Assembly: GCA_031763025.1 (NCBI GenBank)
Contig: JASSKH010000040.1
Span: 2,183,001-2,247,000, forward strand
Length of the DNA: 64,000 bases
Direction of reading: 5' to 3'
Source: Macrocystis pyrifera
Lineage: Eukaryota; Sar; Phaeophyceae; Laminariales; Laminariaceae
The translations under genes were made by a program, and so were the position numbers. The notes beneath the pieces are model-generated. The model worked only from the letters and a program-made list of their open reading frames with translations. It made no database searches and was not told the DNA's origin. How positions within the stretch are numbered: the first letter of the stretch is position 1; every line of letters begins with the position of its first letter. Shown piece by piece: positions 1-11,559 of this stretch.

Positions 1-716
1 GTGATCCGTAGTTCCTATGTCCGCTGCGCATACATGTAGTTCCGTTTCCTTACCACTTCCATTTTCTACTACTATAAAGTCAAGGATAGAGCTTTCTCCC
101 TTTTGTATGCACTGTCTAGTCCATTCCGGTTCTGCCTTTTTTACTCTGTCGTTCAACGTTTTCGTCTCGTTGTGCTTGAAGAACTTCAACATCTCTTCCC
201 CATTCTTATTCTTTGTTACTTCCCCATATTGTCCAATATTCTCATTCAGTTTGCTTGCCTTCCCAATTCTTGAGTTAAAATCTCCCACTAGTACTACTTC
301 TCCTTGCCTCTTATACTTCTGTACATCTACTGCTACTTCTCCGAACTTCCTCTGTGTATCTTTTATCGTATTCTTCGACTCTGGGGGCATATATATCTTT
401 CCTAAGTAATATTTCGCTTCCCGCTCCCCTGGTATCTTAATCCATATGCTTTCGTCGAATTTAGTGTCTTCGATCCGATGGGGGGGGCGTTTCAGCGAAT
501 CGCCGATGTTTTACCCCCGAAAAGCGACGAAATGGTATATTTTATCGTATTCTTCGACTCTGGGGGCATATACATGTTTCCTAAGTAATATTTCGCTTCC
601 CGCTCCCCTGGTATCTCAATCCATATGCTTTCGTCGAATTTAGTGTCTTCGATCCGATGGGGGGGGGGCGCGTTTCAGCGAATCGCCGATGTTTTACCCC
701 CGAAAAGCGACGAAAT
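1..716 (-). mobile_element. LINE fragment, APE-type endonuclease domain
   Basis: Read on the minus strand, 437-1 encodes an endonuclease/exonuclease/phosphatase-type domain of a non-LTR retrotransposon. The motif YLGKIYMPPESKN is followed by VVLVGDFNSRIGK, NGEEMLKFFKHN and a late SILDFIVV...IGTTDH block. This order (GDFN, then N, then D-F-I-V, then S/T-D-H) is the APE endonuclease pattern. The piece continues past the left edge of the window. Its upstream part (540-716) is a second copy of 360-534, so the 5' side is internally duplicated. It may belong to the same family as the reverse-transcriptase fragment at 46.7-48.0 kb, but the two pieces do not overlap, so that is inference. No start codon or complete reading frame is claimed. 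Confidence 0.75.
360..716. repeat. Tandem duplication inside the LINE fragment
   Basis: Two units of about 175 bp (360-534 and 540-716) are nearly identical. Both begin TTTTATCGTATTCTTCGACT and end in CGACGAAATGG. They differ mainly in the length of an internal G tract (8 versus 10 G) and a few substitutions. The duplicated unit is the first part of the endonuclease domain. Confidence 0.9.
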
Positions 717-1536
717 GGACCGTGAGCTCCTCGGAATGAGCCGACCTATACACTCCGAGACGTGCCCGGGTGAAAACACGCTTTTTCCAGAGGTGCAGTT
801 CGATTTATTGCCGATTACCCAGCATCCAACCCAACAAATCTAAAGTAGCTCTGAAACAGAAAATAGGCCTAAAAGAGTCCTACTTTCTGACGAGAGCCAG
901 CTTAAGATCATTTTTCGTCGGATTATGCAACGTGGATAAAACCTCGAACTACGCCTCTCGATAAACGGGTTTTGAGCTGGTTACCGCTCGGAGAGACTCT
1001 GTACGTATTCCGAAAAGTGTATGGATGGTTTCCTGGGGTTATCGGCCGAAAACAGACAAACACGTCAGAAAAAGACCAAAATCGAACCGAATCAAACATG
1101 ATCCGCAAAAGAATCAGCCTAAATATAACAAATGTATTACGATTCGACGCATTTCTTTCACTACAGTATAGCACATGCTGCGTGGCCCAAAACACATTAG
1201 TCCTACCTGAGGAGAACCGCCAGCGACCGCCTGGGCTCCAGCGCTGGCGAAAGAACGCCTGCTGTCGCGCGTATCTCTAGAATCCCCGCTTCTGCTTCCA
1301 GCGCTGCTTCACGATGTAGCCCCCACAGATTTGAACGGAATGCGTGCCGGAGGGAGGATCGACGTGAAAGGCGATGGAACAGTGAGTGGAGTGACTGGCG
1401 TGCTAAGTGAGAGGACAACTTGCAGCGACATTTTTTTTAATCTTCAAACGTGTTTTATTAGTTCGAATCGACACTGTGACGTTTATCGATATGGAGGTCC
1501 TTTGCACGGACCGTGGTCCCGTTCGCATCAGTTTCG
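717..1536. other. No gene seen
   Basis: Mixed-composition DNA. Short open stretches exist on both strands, but I see no splice-bounded exon, protein family match or repeat copy shared with the rest of the window. Confidence 0.4.
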
Positions 1537-1539
1537 GTT

Positions 1540-1581
<42 letters not shown>

Positions 1582-1652
1582 CTACTACTACTAGTAGCAG
1601 TGGTAGTAGTAGTAGTAGCAGTAGTAGTATTAATAGTAGTAGTAGTAGTAGC

Positions 1653-1696
<44 letters not shown>

Positions 1697-1801
1697 CAGT
1701 AGTAGCAGTAGTAGTACGTAGCAGTAGTAGTAGTAGTAGTAGCAGTAGTAGTAGTAGTGGTAGTAGTAGTAGTAGTGGTAGCAGTAGTAGTAAAAGTAGT
1801 G

Positions 1802-1847
<46 letters not shown>

Positions 1848-1870
1848 CAGCAGAAGTAAGTAGTAGTAGT
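1537..1870. repeat. GTA/AGT trinucleotide microsatellite
   Basis: About 330 bp of near-pure TAG/AGT repeat with scattered AGC and AGG variants and one short inverted segment (ACTACTACTACTAGT). It reads as poly-Ser or poly-Val in frames that have no coding support outside the tract. A weaker TAG/TGG-rich tract continues at 1945-2080. Confidence 0.95.
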
Positions 1871-1872
1871 GT

Positions 1873-1945
1873 GAATGTGTTACCTACTGAGCTATAGGGG
1901 TAAAAGACCGATCGATTACCCAGCCCGGGGTAATATTCTTATACC
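1873..1945 (-). mobile_element. tRNA-derived SINE head, fragment
   Basis: On the minus strand it reads ACCCCTATAGCTCAGTAGG TAACAC, a pol III A-box-like sequence (TAGCTCAGTAGG), preceded by GGGCTGGGTAATCGATCG. The same block occurs at 57675-57740 and 58400-58500. No B box is visible in this copy, so it is truncated, probably by the flanking microsatellite. Confidence 0.5.
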
Positions 1946-3117
1946 AGTAGTAGTAGGTAGTATAGTGGTGGTAGTAGTAGTAGTAGTAGTGGAGTAGTGG
2001 TACAGCAGTAGTACAGTAGTAGTCGTAGTGGTGGTACCGTAGTAGTGGTAATAGTAGTAACAGTCGTGGTACTGTAGTATTGACTCGATTGACGGCGTAT
2101 GTGTCGCAGATGATGAGGATGCAAACAAACGTTTCAACAGCCCGTCGCAACTCAAACCATGCGTAGATATGGGAGTAGTGGTAGCCTAAACTACTGACTA
2201 CTGTGCGCACCTATGACTGTGGGTGATCGGATTGGTTCCCCCGTAAAAGTTTCTGGGGGCCACTATCATCGGCCCGTCCTTCGCATAAGGATCAGCCATT
2301 GCCCCCTGTCCAAGATGAGAGTAGACGTTGAATGTCGACGCCCCCCCTCCACTCCGAGACCCGCGCTGTTCATTCGATCGAGGATCACTATATACGTGCG
2401 TACGTACATGCACGAAGAAGGAATTCCGGAGGGGGGGGGTTGTCGAGTAGTACCTATTAATAGCAGTGACTCGATCTAATTGTTGTGGCGGTGGCGAGGA
2501 TAGTGGTGGTGGTTATGGTGGTTGATTGTTGTCGTATTTCACAAACACACTTCTGTTCTACCCAACAACATGTGATGCGCTGGAATACCGCAGAGCAGTA
2601 GTACTCCCATGCTGGTTGTTCGTAAAACGAAGACCACTATTAATAACATCACTACTGCAGTATTAATAGAATTTTGCTCCTTTGCTTGTCATTTCATTAA
2701 AGTAACCATCATATTAGAGGAGGGCTCCTGCCACAAAAACAAGAGGCCCTCGACCGGGATACGTGTGTACTGTACTGTACTACCTTCTCTATGTGTACTG
2801 TAGCCAAACCGAGCGACAAAAACAGTCATACCATACCGTGTTTGCTTCGTGCGCACTACTTCTCCCTCTCGCAAGTACCAGGTACCACAGCTCACTGTCA
2901 CGAATCCTCTCGCGGGCAGTCAGCGCGACACCTTGACACTCCTACATTGATGTACATTGATGTACTACTGCTGTAGAACATTTTCAACATTATGGATAGG
3001 CCAACAATGAACGGTTACCTGGTACTAGCATTGTAAGCAAAAAGATATTAGAATCTTAATGTGACACGATTCTGGTATTTAAGATTTAGTCCAGCGCTCG
3101 CCACTTGACATATTTTC
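1946..3117. other. No gene seen; low-complexity and unique DNA
   Basis: A TAG/TGG-rich stretch runs to about 2080, followed by unique DNA. The footprint-like motif TACCAGGTA lies at 2876-2884. No exon with flanking splice sites or recognisable protein was found. Confidence 0.4.
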
Positions 3118-3118
3118 T

Positions 3119-3213
3119 CAACCCTTTTAGTGCTGCAGTCCCGTTTTGGGGGGCAAACCAGTCTAATTCTACGTAGTTTGTCCCCTAAACGGGACTGTAG
3201 TTCTAAAAGGGTT
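3119..3213. mobile_element. HP-B hairpin element, copy 1
   Basis: Near-palindromic element of about 95 bp. It starts AACCCTTTTAGTGCTGCAGT and ends with the complement (ACTGTAGTTCTAAAAGGGTT). The arms contain CCCGTTTTGGGG and a CCCCTAAACGGG partner around a short loop (CAGTCTAATTC). The same structure recurs at 21541, 39673, 43142 and 51503. It has no coding capacity. Confidence 0.8.
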
Positions 3214-3779
3214 GGCAGTTTTTCGTGATGTATCACACCGTGGAGTCCCTCGAAAGTCAGCCTTATTGATGTTGTTTAATGCTGCTCGGTAGTGATGGTA
3301 GTGATCCTGGTGGTGTCCGAATGACTCTTCACGGCCATGTCAGATTCAGTATGCTGTAACCCTAACCCGCTCTATCGTGCGCCACCGGACCCCCCGCGGC
3401 ACCGCGACCGCGCCACGCCCGCCCCACACATCAGTCCTCGGTGACCCCGCCGAAAGATTTTCAGCCATTTAATAAATGCTGATATTCTGTCTGCCTGTCT
3501 GTCTGTCTGTCTGTCTGCAATTTTGCAGTGTGATGCAGAGCACTTAAGCCTCGCTTTGCCCCATGGGCAAGGAGGCTGGGTGCCACAACCAGCAGAACAC
3601 CGGGCCCCATGCCGTGCCGAGCCGTGGCACAATCCCGAGGAAGTTAGTTCTAACAGCCATCTAGCCAGGCTAGCTGCTGACTACAACTTTGCAATACAAT
3701 TCTGGCAGCTGATTAGTTGGCCAAATCCATGCCATAAGCCACAGGCTCTTTCTAGAAGGTTTCCTGGTGAATAGAGCCA
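3214..3779. other. No gene seen; short TCTG microsatellite
   Basis: A CTGT tetranucleotide tract lies at about 3488-3519. The rest is GC-rich unique DNA next to the array that begins near 3780. No supported exon. Confidence 0.4.
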
Positions 3780-4912
3780 TCGAGGTTCCGCCACAGCCGG
3801 GGAGGATAGGGTCTCATCCTCGGATCAGAAATCCCTTCATATCTCTACAACTCCGACCAACCGGCGACAAAATCCGCGACCCCCCGGGTCGACACTGCCC
3901 CGCACGGTGCAGAAACCCCACCCCCATGGGCTGAGACTCATGGAGTCAGCGGTACCCGGGCCCATCCCTGCATCAGAAACCCTTGCATACACATACAACT
4001 CCATAAAACCGGGGACTAATACTCACATCCCCCGCGTCGATACCGCCTCGCAAGGTGTGGAAAAGCCAAACCTTTTGGCTCATTCATGGTTGACTGGGAC
4101 TCATGGAGTCAACGCGCGGCGAGAATTACCCGCCTGGACAACGTCGAGGTCTCACCGTACCCGGGGACGATAATGTCCTATCCCTGGATCTGAAAAAAAT
4201 CCATAAATCTACAACCCCAACAACCCGTGAACGAAAACAGACATCTCCCTCGTGGATACCGCCCCGCAAGGTGTGGAAACCCCAACCCCACGGGCTGATT
4301 TAGGGTTGGCTGGTTGGCTGGGGATCATGGAGCCAGTGCGCGGCGAGAGTTGCCCCGCGGGACAACAGCGAGGTCCCGCCGCACCCGGGGACGATGAGAT
4401 ATCATCCCCTGATCAGAAATCCTTCCATGCATCTACGACTCAAAAACAACCCGGGGTCGAAAACGGATATATTTCGGGTCCATACCGCCCCGCAAGGTGT
4501 GGACACCTCAACCCCAACTGGCTGATTTATGATTTCGTTGAGGCTCATGGAGCCAGCGCGCGGCGAGAGTTGCCCATCGGAACAACGCCGAGGTTCCGAC
4601 GTACCCGGGGACGATGAAGTTTCATCTTCGGATCGGAAATCCTTCGGTACATCTACACCTCCGACAACCCGGGAACGCAAACGGACATTACCTAGGTTGA
4701 TACCGCCCCGCAAGGTGTGGAAACCCAACCCCACTGTCTGATTTACGGTTTGGCTGGGGCTCATGGTCGATGTCCCGCGCACCCGGAGATGGTAAGGCCC
4801 CATCTCCGAATAATAAATCCTTCCACAAACGTACAACTACAACAACCCGGGGTAAAAAACGGACACCCCCCGAGTCGATACCGCCCCGCACAGTGGTCCT
4901 TACATTTCCGTT
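3780..4912. repeat. GC-rich tandem array, unit about 220 bp
   Basis: The landmark GATACCGCCCCGCAAGGTGTG recurs near 3890, 4040, 4255, 4480, 4702 and 4876. Intact spacing is about 214-227 bp; the end units are shortened. Each unit also carries CATGGAGCCAGCGCGCGGCGAG, ACCCGGGGACGATGA and CGGATCAGAAATCCTTCCAT. Open frames run on both strands because the unit length allows it. They look like by-products, not genes. Confidence 0.9.
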
Positions 4913-6328
4913 CAGAGTGATTCATCACAGCACACTAATAATAGGATTACTACGCACCATACCAGGTACTTTCATACTATACTATTGGCGACGCAGAGCT
5001 AGCGCCAAGGGCGGAGCCGTGGTCGTACCGCGAGTACATGCCAGGTATAATACCACTCTGGGCCGAAAGATAAGGTCCGTTCAGATATTAGTTTTCATAC
5101 TAAGTGGTTCTTATATTACGCCCAGCGTGGTATGATCCTATCGAGTAATGTTTTATTCGTGGGCCTCATCATACTGCTCCTGTACAACAGTAGCATGGGT
5201 CGGCGGGATGATATATCGATACATCACATCCTACGGGTGGGCATGAAATCTCTATAGGTGTAGCACCATATACATCGCCGGATAAATATATGCGGTTTGC
5301 ACACTGCACTCTTGTTTCACGACGACGAGAGAACATCCGTCTGACCAAAGATACGATGCGGTCGCTGTTTTGCGCAGTGCAAATAAATTATATGAGGATG
5401 CTATTAATATTATTAATAATATCATCACGTGGATAATACGGACGGCACGCTGGCTTTGATTGAGCCTCCGCGACGACCTAACATCGTCTGTGTGCTCCTT
5501 GCAGCCGGTCACTCCACTGCCGCCTTGCGTGTGGGTGCTTTTCGGCAGTTGGGTCGAGGGTTTTGGTAGGATATCATAGGCCGCACACCCAAGCATATAC
5601 TTGTACCAGTACCAGAGTATCGAAGTATTACGCAATGTTAGACTTTCATATTAATAGTCTACGGCAGTACCAGGTATATGTCAATCCGTTACTGGCGAGC
5701 CGTGTTGCTGTACTTCGATGTTACTGCTATACTTTACAGAACAGTACAGTAGTAGTTCGAGCACATATCGTTGCTTTACGTACGTGCATGCCTGGTACCA
5801 TACTGATACTACACTACTACAGTACTGGTGCTCCGATTCACAAGAAGAGAGCGTGCTCTTTGTCTGGCCGGTGTCTACGTACAGTTTCCGCCGCTGTGTG
5901 TCTTGTACTACGTCTGTCTCTGCTCTGCCGCAGAAACCAGCATCAGGATACATAACGGTACGTGTGTCACATGATATATACGCGAACCTTCGTTGTGCTC
6001 GGCCCCTTCCTCGCGTCCCAGAGAAACGAACAGACAGACAGACAGGCAGGCGTCATCGGCACCCGAGCCATCGCGATCAGAACGATTCCACCGGCCGCAT
6101 CTATCTGTGTTACTCTCTTCATCGCCATCATCATTATCATCACAATAATCATCATCAATGATACCAGGCACCTGATGCAACAATGCACAAAACAAAACAT
6201 TCCCTCTCGTCCCTATCACCTGAGTCCGACATCGCCCACGTCGCCTGAGATCAGTGCCCCTACCCCTCCAGGCTTTTCCGTACTCCGATTCATCGACAAA
6301 AGCGAAAGGGTTGCACTGTACTCAAAAG

Positions 6329-6330
<2 letters not shown>
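4913..6330. other. No gene seen
   Basis: Unique DNA with many TAC(A/T)GTA-like and TACC(A/T)GGTA motifs (4960 and 5668 exact). A short CAT/ATC microsatellite lies near 6120-6155. No spliced coding chain was recognised. Confidence 0.4.

Positions 6331-6368
<38 letters not shown>
6331..6368. repeat. CAG trinucleotide repeat
   Basis: About 13 uninterrupted CAG units. The surrounding frames (poly-Gln, poly-Ala or poly-Ser) have no support from neighbouring splice sites or a conserved domain. Confidence 0.95.
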
Positions 6369-6369
<1 letters not shown>

Positions 6370-6560
6370 CGGCGTGTGTTCCGCGCGATCCCCGTTCGGA
6401 CGGAGCGGAGGGAAGAACTGGCCCTCGATCTATGTGATTTGTATTTGCGTGCGGTGTGGTCTGCCGTCTGCCGTCTTTGCGAGTAAACTTGGACAGGAAT
6501 TTGGAAAAAAGGGGGGCGTAACGGAAAGATACAAGTACGCATTCAGCACATACATTTTGC

Positions 6561-6650
6561 TTGGATATTTTGATTGCTGCAAATTTTGGATATTTGATAT
6601 TTGGATACTTGGATATTTGGAACATTTAGATATTTTTGATATTTTTACAG
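6561..6650. repeat. GGATATTT minisatellite
   Basis: Imperfect repeats of GGATATTT, GGATACTT and AGATATTT, ending in TTGATATTTTTAC. AT-rich and without coding signal. Confidence 0.7.
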
Positions 6651-8242
6651 TTAGTTTTTGTCGCCGTGTGCATTAGAACTACTGCTTGGTGTTCGTAGGT
6701 AAAGTAACTTTCGTACGTAGGTGTGATTGATTCGTATGATGCGAGTGAGTAAGTACATGAGGTACGTACCGCGCTTTGAATATCTGCTTTCAGCGGCCTT
6801 CTGGGCAAGCCGTGCGGTGGCAGGTGTGTCCCCCTCTCCCCCTCGGCACTTTCTTCCCTTCCTTTACATATCATACATACATGATGCTGTTCAGCATCAC
6901 ACTGCTCGTCGATCTTCATCAAATTTTGCTACTGCCCGTACGTAGGTGTACTCGTATACGTACCAGATACGTAACTCCCGTTCTCACGCTTTCAGCGACA
7001 CGGGAAGAGAGGCGCGGAGCGTCTCCAGCCATGTCTTTTTTTTTCCTTTTCGAGTCTATTGGACACGTCTGACATTTTTCCGTCAGGGAACGCCAGGAAG
7101 TAGCAAGGGAATAGGCCATACTACGGTATTAACAAGCAGTACACACCGTACACCAGGCATTGTAACTCGCAAGATCACACCCCTCCCGGGATGTGACTCT
7201 CAGACACGATTTTCTCCAACAGCAGGGTGGCTCGTAATACTACTGTAGTGCCTCACACACAACGAAAATGGTCACTTTAGAAACATCCTGTCGAGATATT
7301 GCGTTCGGTCGAGAAAACCAGGCTTGCAACTTTATCCCCGAGGGTGTGTGTGTTATTTTCCTGCGCGTTACCTCCTAGTACCAGTTATCATATACATAAG
7401 GTAATAGGCTTCCTGCTTAATGAGGTGGATGGTGTTGGAACGAATATGTGTACCTGGTATACGATAACCTAAAGTTTCCCGAAGCTGGTGGATTCCATCG
7501 AGTCAAGCAACCGTGGGTGGCTTTCATTCCACTACTGTGGTGCCGGTTCGTCGCCTGCGATGGAATAATACCGTAGTGGAGCAGTGACAGCGATACGCAC
7601 CGCCGTGCTGTTGATACCTATCTTGGTGTTACCTTCACACCAGTACCTGGTACGTGCATGTGTGCATGGCGATCGGGGTGGTGGTGGCGGTGGTCGGTAT
7701 TATTAGTATTAATAGTCGTGACAGTCGTGAGTGGTGTCGCCTGTCTATGATGAAGCTACCGGTACCGGATAAACTAAAAAAAAAACCAATCTGCCACCGA
7801 TAGTCTGCAGCGCGCAGGACAAGGAGGGAGAGGGGGGGGCTGGTGCTCAAGCCAAAAAAAAAAAGAATCAGACCCATTTTATAAATTTTGAAATACGTCA
7901 GCTGTGAGTTCCATTGTAATTTATCCACGAATTTTCATTCAAGGTCGGCACACTAGGTGCTCCTCTACTACAGCTTTCCCAAACGTCCCCACTATTTCAC
8001 TGCATTGCCATGTGGGCACCCCCCCCACGGCCGTTCCCGAACAGCCTAATGACCCCCCCCCCTCCCTTCTTTCCTCGTGCAGCAACACGGAACCCACACA
8101 TACCGCCTGCCTCGAGTAAATCTCCAACAGTACACTCCCGAGTCAAATTGCTGTCAACCGGGACTTCGACGTACAAATCTCCTTTCACAGAGCGATGGCG
8201 ACGAGGGTTCCCAAGCGCAATCTAACAAGATAGCCACCCAAT
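6651..8242. other. No gene seen
   Basis: Unique DNA. TACCTGGTA occurs at 7451 and 7644. I found no exon chain, RNA gene or repeat copy shared with the rest of the window. Confidence 0.35.
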
Positions 8243-8608
8243 AATTGGGATGGAGGTCGGGGCCCCTCGCCCCCCCCCTACCCCGTGCACGATCTCAACG
8301 GGAAGGAGATCGCCCCCCCCCCCCCCTCTTCTTGCACACCCTGGCTGCGATGGAGGTCGCCGTCCCTCCCCCCCCCCGTTGCTCACCCTGATCGGGATGG
8401 AGGTCGCCCCCCCCTTCCCTCGACACTCCGACTGGGATGGAGGTCGGGGCCCCTCGGGCCCCCCTCCCGTTACTGAGGCAGGGGTCAGGGCTCCTCTCCA
8501 CTTGCACACCTAAAAAAACTGGGACGGAGGTACGGGGCCCCCCTCCCCGTACACCCGTACACACCCTGACTGGGACGGAGGTCGGGGCCTCCCTCCCCTT
8601 GCACAAAT
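8243..8608. repeat. Minisatellite, unit about 40-50 bp
   Basis: About eight degenerate units built on GGGACGGAGGTCGGGGCC, a C-rich stretch and TTGCACACCCTGACT. Unit length varies because the C runs differ. Frames stay open through the array on both strands, so the long predicted peptides here are probably spurious. Confidence 0.85.
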
Positions 8609-9130
8609 GTCAGCAGTTGGAGGTAACATGCCGCATCAAGTTTGCCGGCGACACGTCGCCTGCCGCCGTCTACGGTAACATCTGGACCACCCAAGCGCCA
8701 GCCGCACGTACTACAAGTAGTAGGCAGCGCTTTAAAGGTTTTACTTATTACTTTGGGAAAAATCACCAGTCTTCAAACGCAACGAAAAATCGGAAAAGCA
8801 AGCCGACTCTCCGCCCAATCCCCCCCTCACCCCCAACCCCCCACCCCAACCCACCCCTTGCCCCCCCCCGCCGCTCTTCACAAAGCAATGCCTGCGTAAC
8901 CACCGCCACTGAGAAGGTATACAAGGTAACGCCGCAAGCATCGAAACCTTCTCTACCAGCATCCCCGAGGAAAAACAACTCCAACAACAAACATGAAACT
9001 GTTGAGAGGGAGAAGGAATAAAAAAACAGCAACCAACAGACCGATCAAACGACCAAGAGACCGACCAGTTTTGAGCGTTTCACTCTAATACGGACACAAC
9101 CAATGAAAACGCCTCCGCTCCGTCCTCAAC

Positions 9131-9164
<34 letters not shown>

Positions 9165-9722
9165 TGGCAAAGCTGAACGCCACTCTGTCCGGAAACATGA
9201 GGGTCGTTAGGGTATTAATATGAATACCAAACGGTCCTTAAATTAACGGACAGAATGGTGTTCCACGCACAGCACAGGACCCCTATCCTAACCTAAGAAA
9301 ACAGAGATGCTGACCCAGCTTTGATTTCTTATCTGGAGAAAGGGTATATGTTCTACACTGACTTCATGATAGTTCAATACAGACAAACCGAGTCGACATT
9401 TTCTTATTTCGCTACAAATAGAAAAACTCAGCCTGCCCTTTCTTAGCGCCTCTTTCTCACGGCACTACATAATAGGCTTGTCCTTACTGCCCTCCGGGGA
9501 ACTATTTCAAGCGAGAAATGTGGTCGAAAAACAAAAACTGACGGACTTCGTACAGCATCTGTCACACGAAGCAGGCAAGAACAGCCCCGACGGAAGGACG
9601 ACTTAGGCTGCTCGCTGACAGAGAAAGAGAGAGAGGATGGATGTACCCTAGCTAATGAAATGTAACACGATCTCCCAAAAAAACACGAGGTTAGACAACA
9701 CTAGTCGTACTGCTGCTGCTGC

Positions 9723-9762
<40 letters not shown>

Positions 9763-9883
9763 ATCGACAAAAGGCCGATACGATAATCGAACCCCGAATA
9801 AGTTCGGTCCCTACGCCTGGGGCTCAAAAAAAACATCCCACATTGAATCAATCAAGCACTTTGTCCTCAAAAAACACAGGCGC
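8609..9883. other. No firm gene; two long poly-C tracts
   Basis: Poly-C runs of 33 nt (9132-9164) and 39 nt (9724-9762) dominate. A frame at 8609-9021 reads on from the minisatellite and ends in a Lys/Asn-rich tail, but it has no splice-site or family support. The C runs could mark the 3' ends of C-tailed retroposons like those at 46 kb, but no element body is recognisable next to them. Confidence 0.4.
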
Positions 9884-10618
9884 ATGCAGCAGCAGCAGCA
9901 GCAGCAGTTCCAAAAGGGTAAACGTATAAGACACGCTAGCGATAACACGCCACTTCAGACGAATTTCCGAGCTGATTTTCTCCAGAGGGGGGGAGGGGGT
10001 GCGAATGCCGAGGAGCGATTGCGTCTATGGAAAAAACGTCTCGAGCGAGCTCTTTCTAAAGCCACCATTCATCTTTTTAAGTGCACCCCTCTTGCTTCGG
10101 ACAAAAATCGAGAAGGAAAAAATTCGTTCCATACTAAAGGCTGTGTTATACTTTGCGCGTTTTTGTACGGGGATTTATTTACCCCTTTCAGAACCGCTGT
10201 ACCCACGTTCTGGGGGGACAAACTACCTGCATTTAGTGTGGGATACTTTTTTGCAGCAGCATTTGTTTCTTTTGCAGTGGCCAAAAAAAAAGGGGTCAAG
10301 CTACGTACGCACGACACGATTGTTTCTTTCAAGGAAAGAAAGACACAGCCGGCGGTGGAAGTGTCTTCAGCGGCGGCAGCCAGCGACCGCTATGCTTCAA
10401 GCAGCGACAGCACTTCCTGGGAGAACGAGGCCGCGCTTCGAGGTAGAAGCCCGCCGGCTGCCCCGCTTTCAGAAGCACAGAAGGCGGCGTTGTCTTCCGC
10501 GGCAGCGGGGATGAACATTGGATACTCCAATCTCTGCGGAACGAAACGCGAAACAACAGCAACAAAAGAGAAACGGGAAGGCGCGTACGGAGTGAGCCAT
10601 GCAGTCGAAATCGAATAA
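9884..10618 (+). CDS. Hypothetical protein, possible single exon or 3' terminal exon
   Basis: A continuous frame of 244 codons starts with a short Gln run and ends EGAYGVSHAVEIE. I recognise no domain. The last ~95 codons look most coding-like: a good 3' splice signal (TGTTTCTTTCAAG) ends at 10335 and is followed by an Ala/Ser-rich segment with SEAQKAALSSAAAGMNIGY. The upstream part is less convincing, so the real exon may be only 10336-10618. The opposite strand is also partly open (10390-10713). Treat it as a candidate only. Confidence 0.3.
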   Translation: MQQQQQQQFQKGKRIRHASDNTPLQTNFRADFLQRGGGGANAEERLRLWKKRLERALSKATIHLFKCTPLASDKNREGKNSFHTKGCVILCAFLYGDLFTPFRTAVPTFWGDKLPAFSVGYFFAAAFVSFAVAKKKGVKLRTHDTIVSFKERKTQPAVEVSSAAAASDRYASSSDSTSWENEAALRGRSPPAAPLSEAQKAALSSAAAGMNIGYSNLCGTKRETTATKEKREGAYGVSHAVEIE

Positions 10619-10831
10619 CCGAGAGGCGGGGAAAAGCGTGGGCACGACAGACTGAAAGGAACACGACTTCCTGTTGACCCTGGGTGATATACGTTACTGC
10701 AGTCATATGCCAAGTACAGTATATATACCAGGTGTGTGCCAGGGAGTTGCTCGCAATACCATCGTACTCGGTACGATCTGGCGGTTTTCTTCTTGCGGAC
10801 GAACGGCCTGTTGATCCTGTGATGTATCAGG

Positions 10832-10940
10832 TACTACGGAGGACCACAGTAAACGGGACCAAATTTTGTCAGTAAAAATAGGGAAATATATAGGTTTTAG
10901 TGTGTACCGTAGGTGTTATTTACTATCGTCCTCCGTAATA
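10832..10940 (-). mobile_element. MITE-A, copy 1
   Basis: Ends TACGGAGGACC and GTCCTCCGTA form inverted termini. The interior AAATATATAGGTTTT and the GGGACCAAATTTTGT block match the other copies in reverse orientation. Non-coding. Confidence 0.8.
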
Positions 10941-10977
10941 GTAACTTAATAAATACATAATCGTGCTCTGTATGATA

Positions 10978-11068
10978 TACCTGGTACCAGGTAATACGAT
11001 ATGGCCGTTACTTTCCTTGCGAGCGAACGGCCTGTTGACCCTGGATAATACATACCAGGTACCAGGTA
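10978..11068. repeat. Clustered TACC(A/T)GGTA palindromes
   Basis: Two back-to-back pairs sharing a TA: TACCTGGTACCAGGTA (10978-10993) and TACCAGGTACCAGGTA (11053-11068). See the finding on TA-flanked palindromes. Confidence 0.8.
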
Positions 11069-11559
11069 TATATATATATACAAGGTTCCCCTCCGGGAGG
11101 TGCCGTATTAATAGGGGAGTGGCGCAAGAGCGAAATAATACTCGTATGAAACCCTGCACACTTGTTTAGAAGTAGCACCTGCACCCACCCATCATTTTAA
11201 CGCGAAGAACACACACAGCATATATATATATATATATTTGAGGACAGACTATATTATACTGCTGTTCGCGGAATTAGTGTGGAATCATTAATTACCACAA
11301 TAATATATAATAGGGTATCGGTAAGTTGAGATATATTGATCCAGCTGACTCGCGGCGATTAATTCGTAAGTACATAAAAGTTGCGCGAGGTCGAGGTTGC
11401 GCCAAAATACTTTGTGACCGGCTGAGTAATAAGGTAGGTGCAGCACATACATACATACATACATACATACATACTGGTACTACAATATATATATGTTCCC
11501 CCAAAATAAATGTTTCTTGGTGTTCAGGGTATAATATCAAGGTTTCATAGGTAGATGCT
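11069..11559. other. No gene seen; AT and CATA microsatellites
   Basis: Short TA runs lie near 11069 and 11221, and a CATA tetranucleotide tract at about 11446-11474. No supported coding exon. Confidence 0.5.

Noticed and set aside
1407-1863. Poly-Ser and poly-Val frames
   Set aside because: Translations of the GTA microsatellite.
3900-4920. Several 60-145-codon frames on both strands
   Set aside because: All follow the 220-bp tandem array and have no splice or family support.
6301-6420. Polyglutamine gene around the CAG repeat
   Set aside because: No conserved flanking sequence or splice sites; all three frames through CAG remain open.
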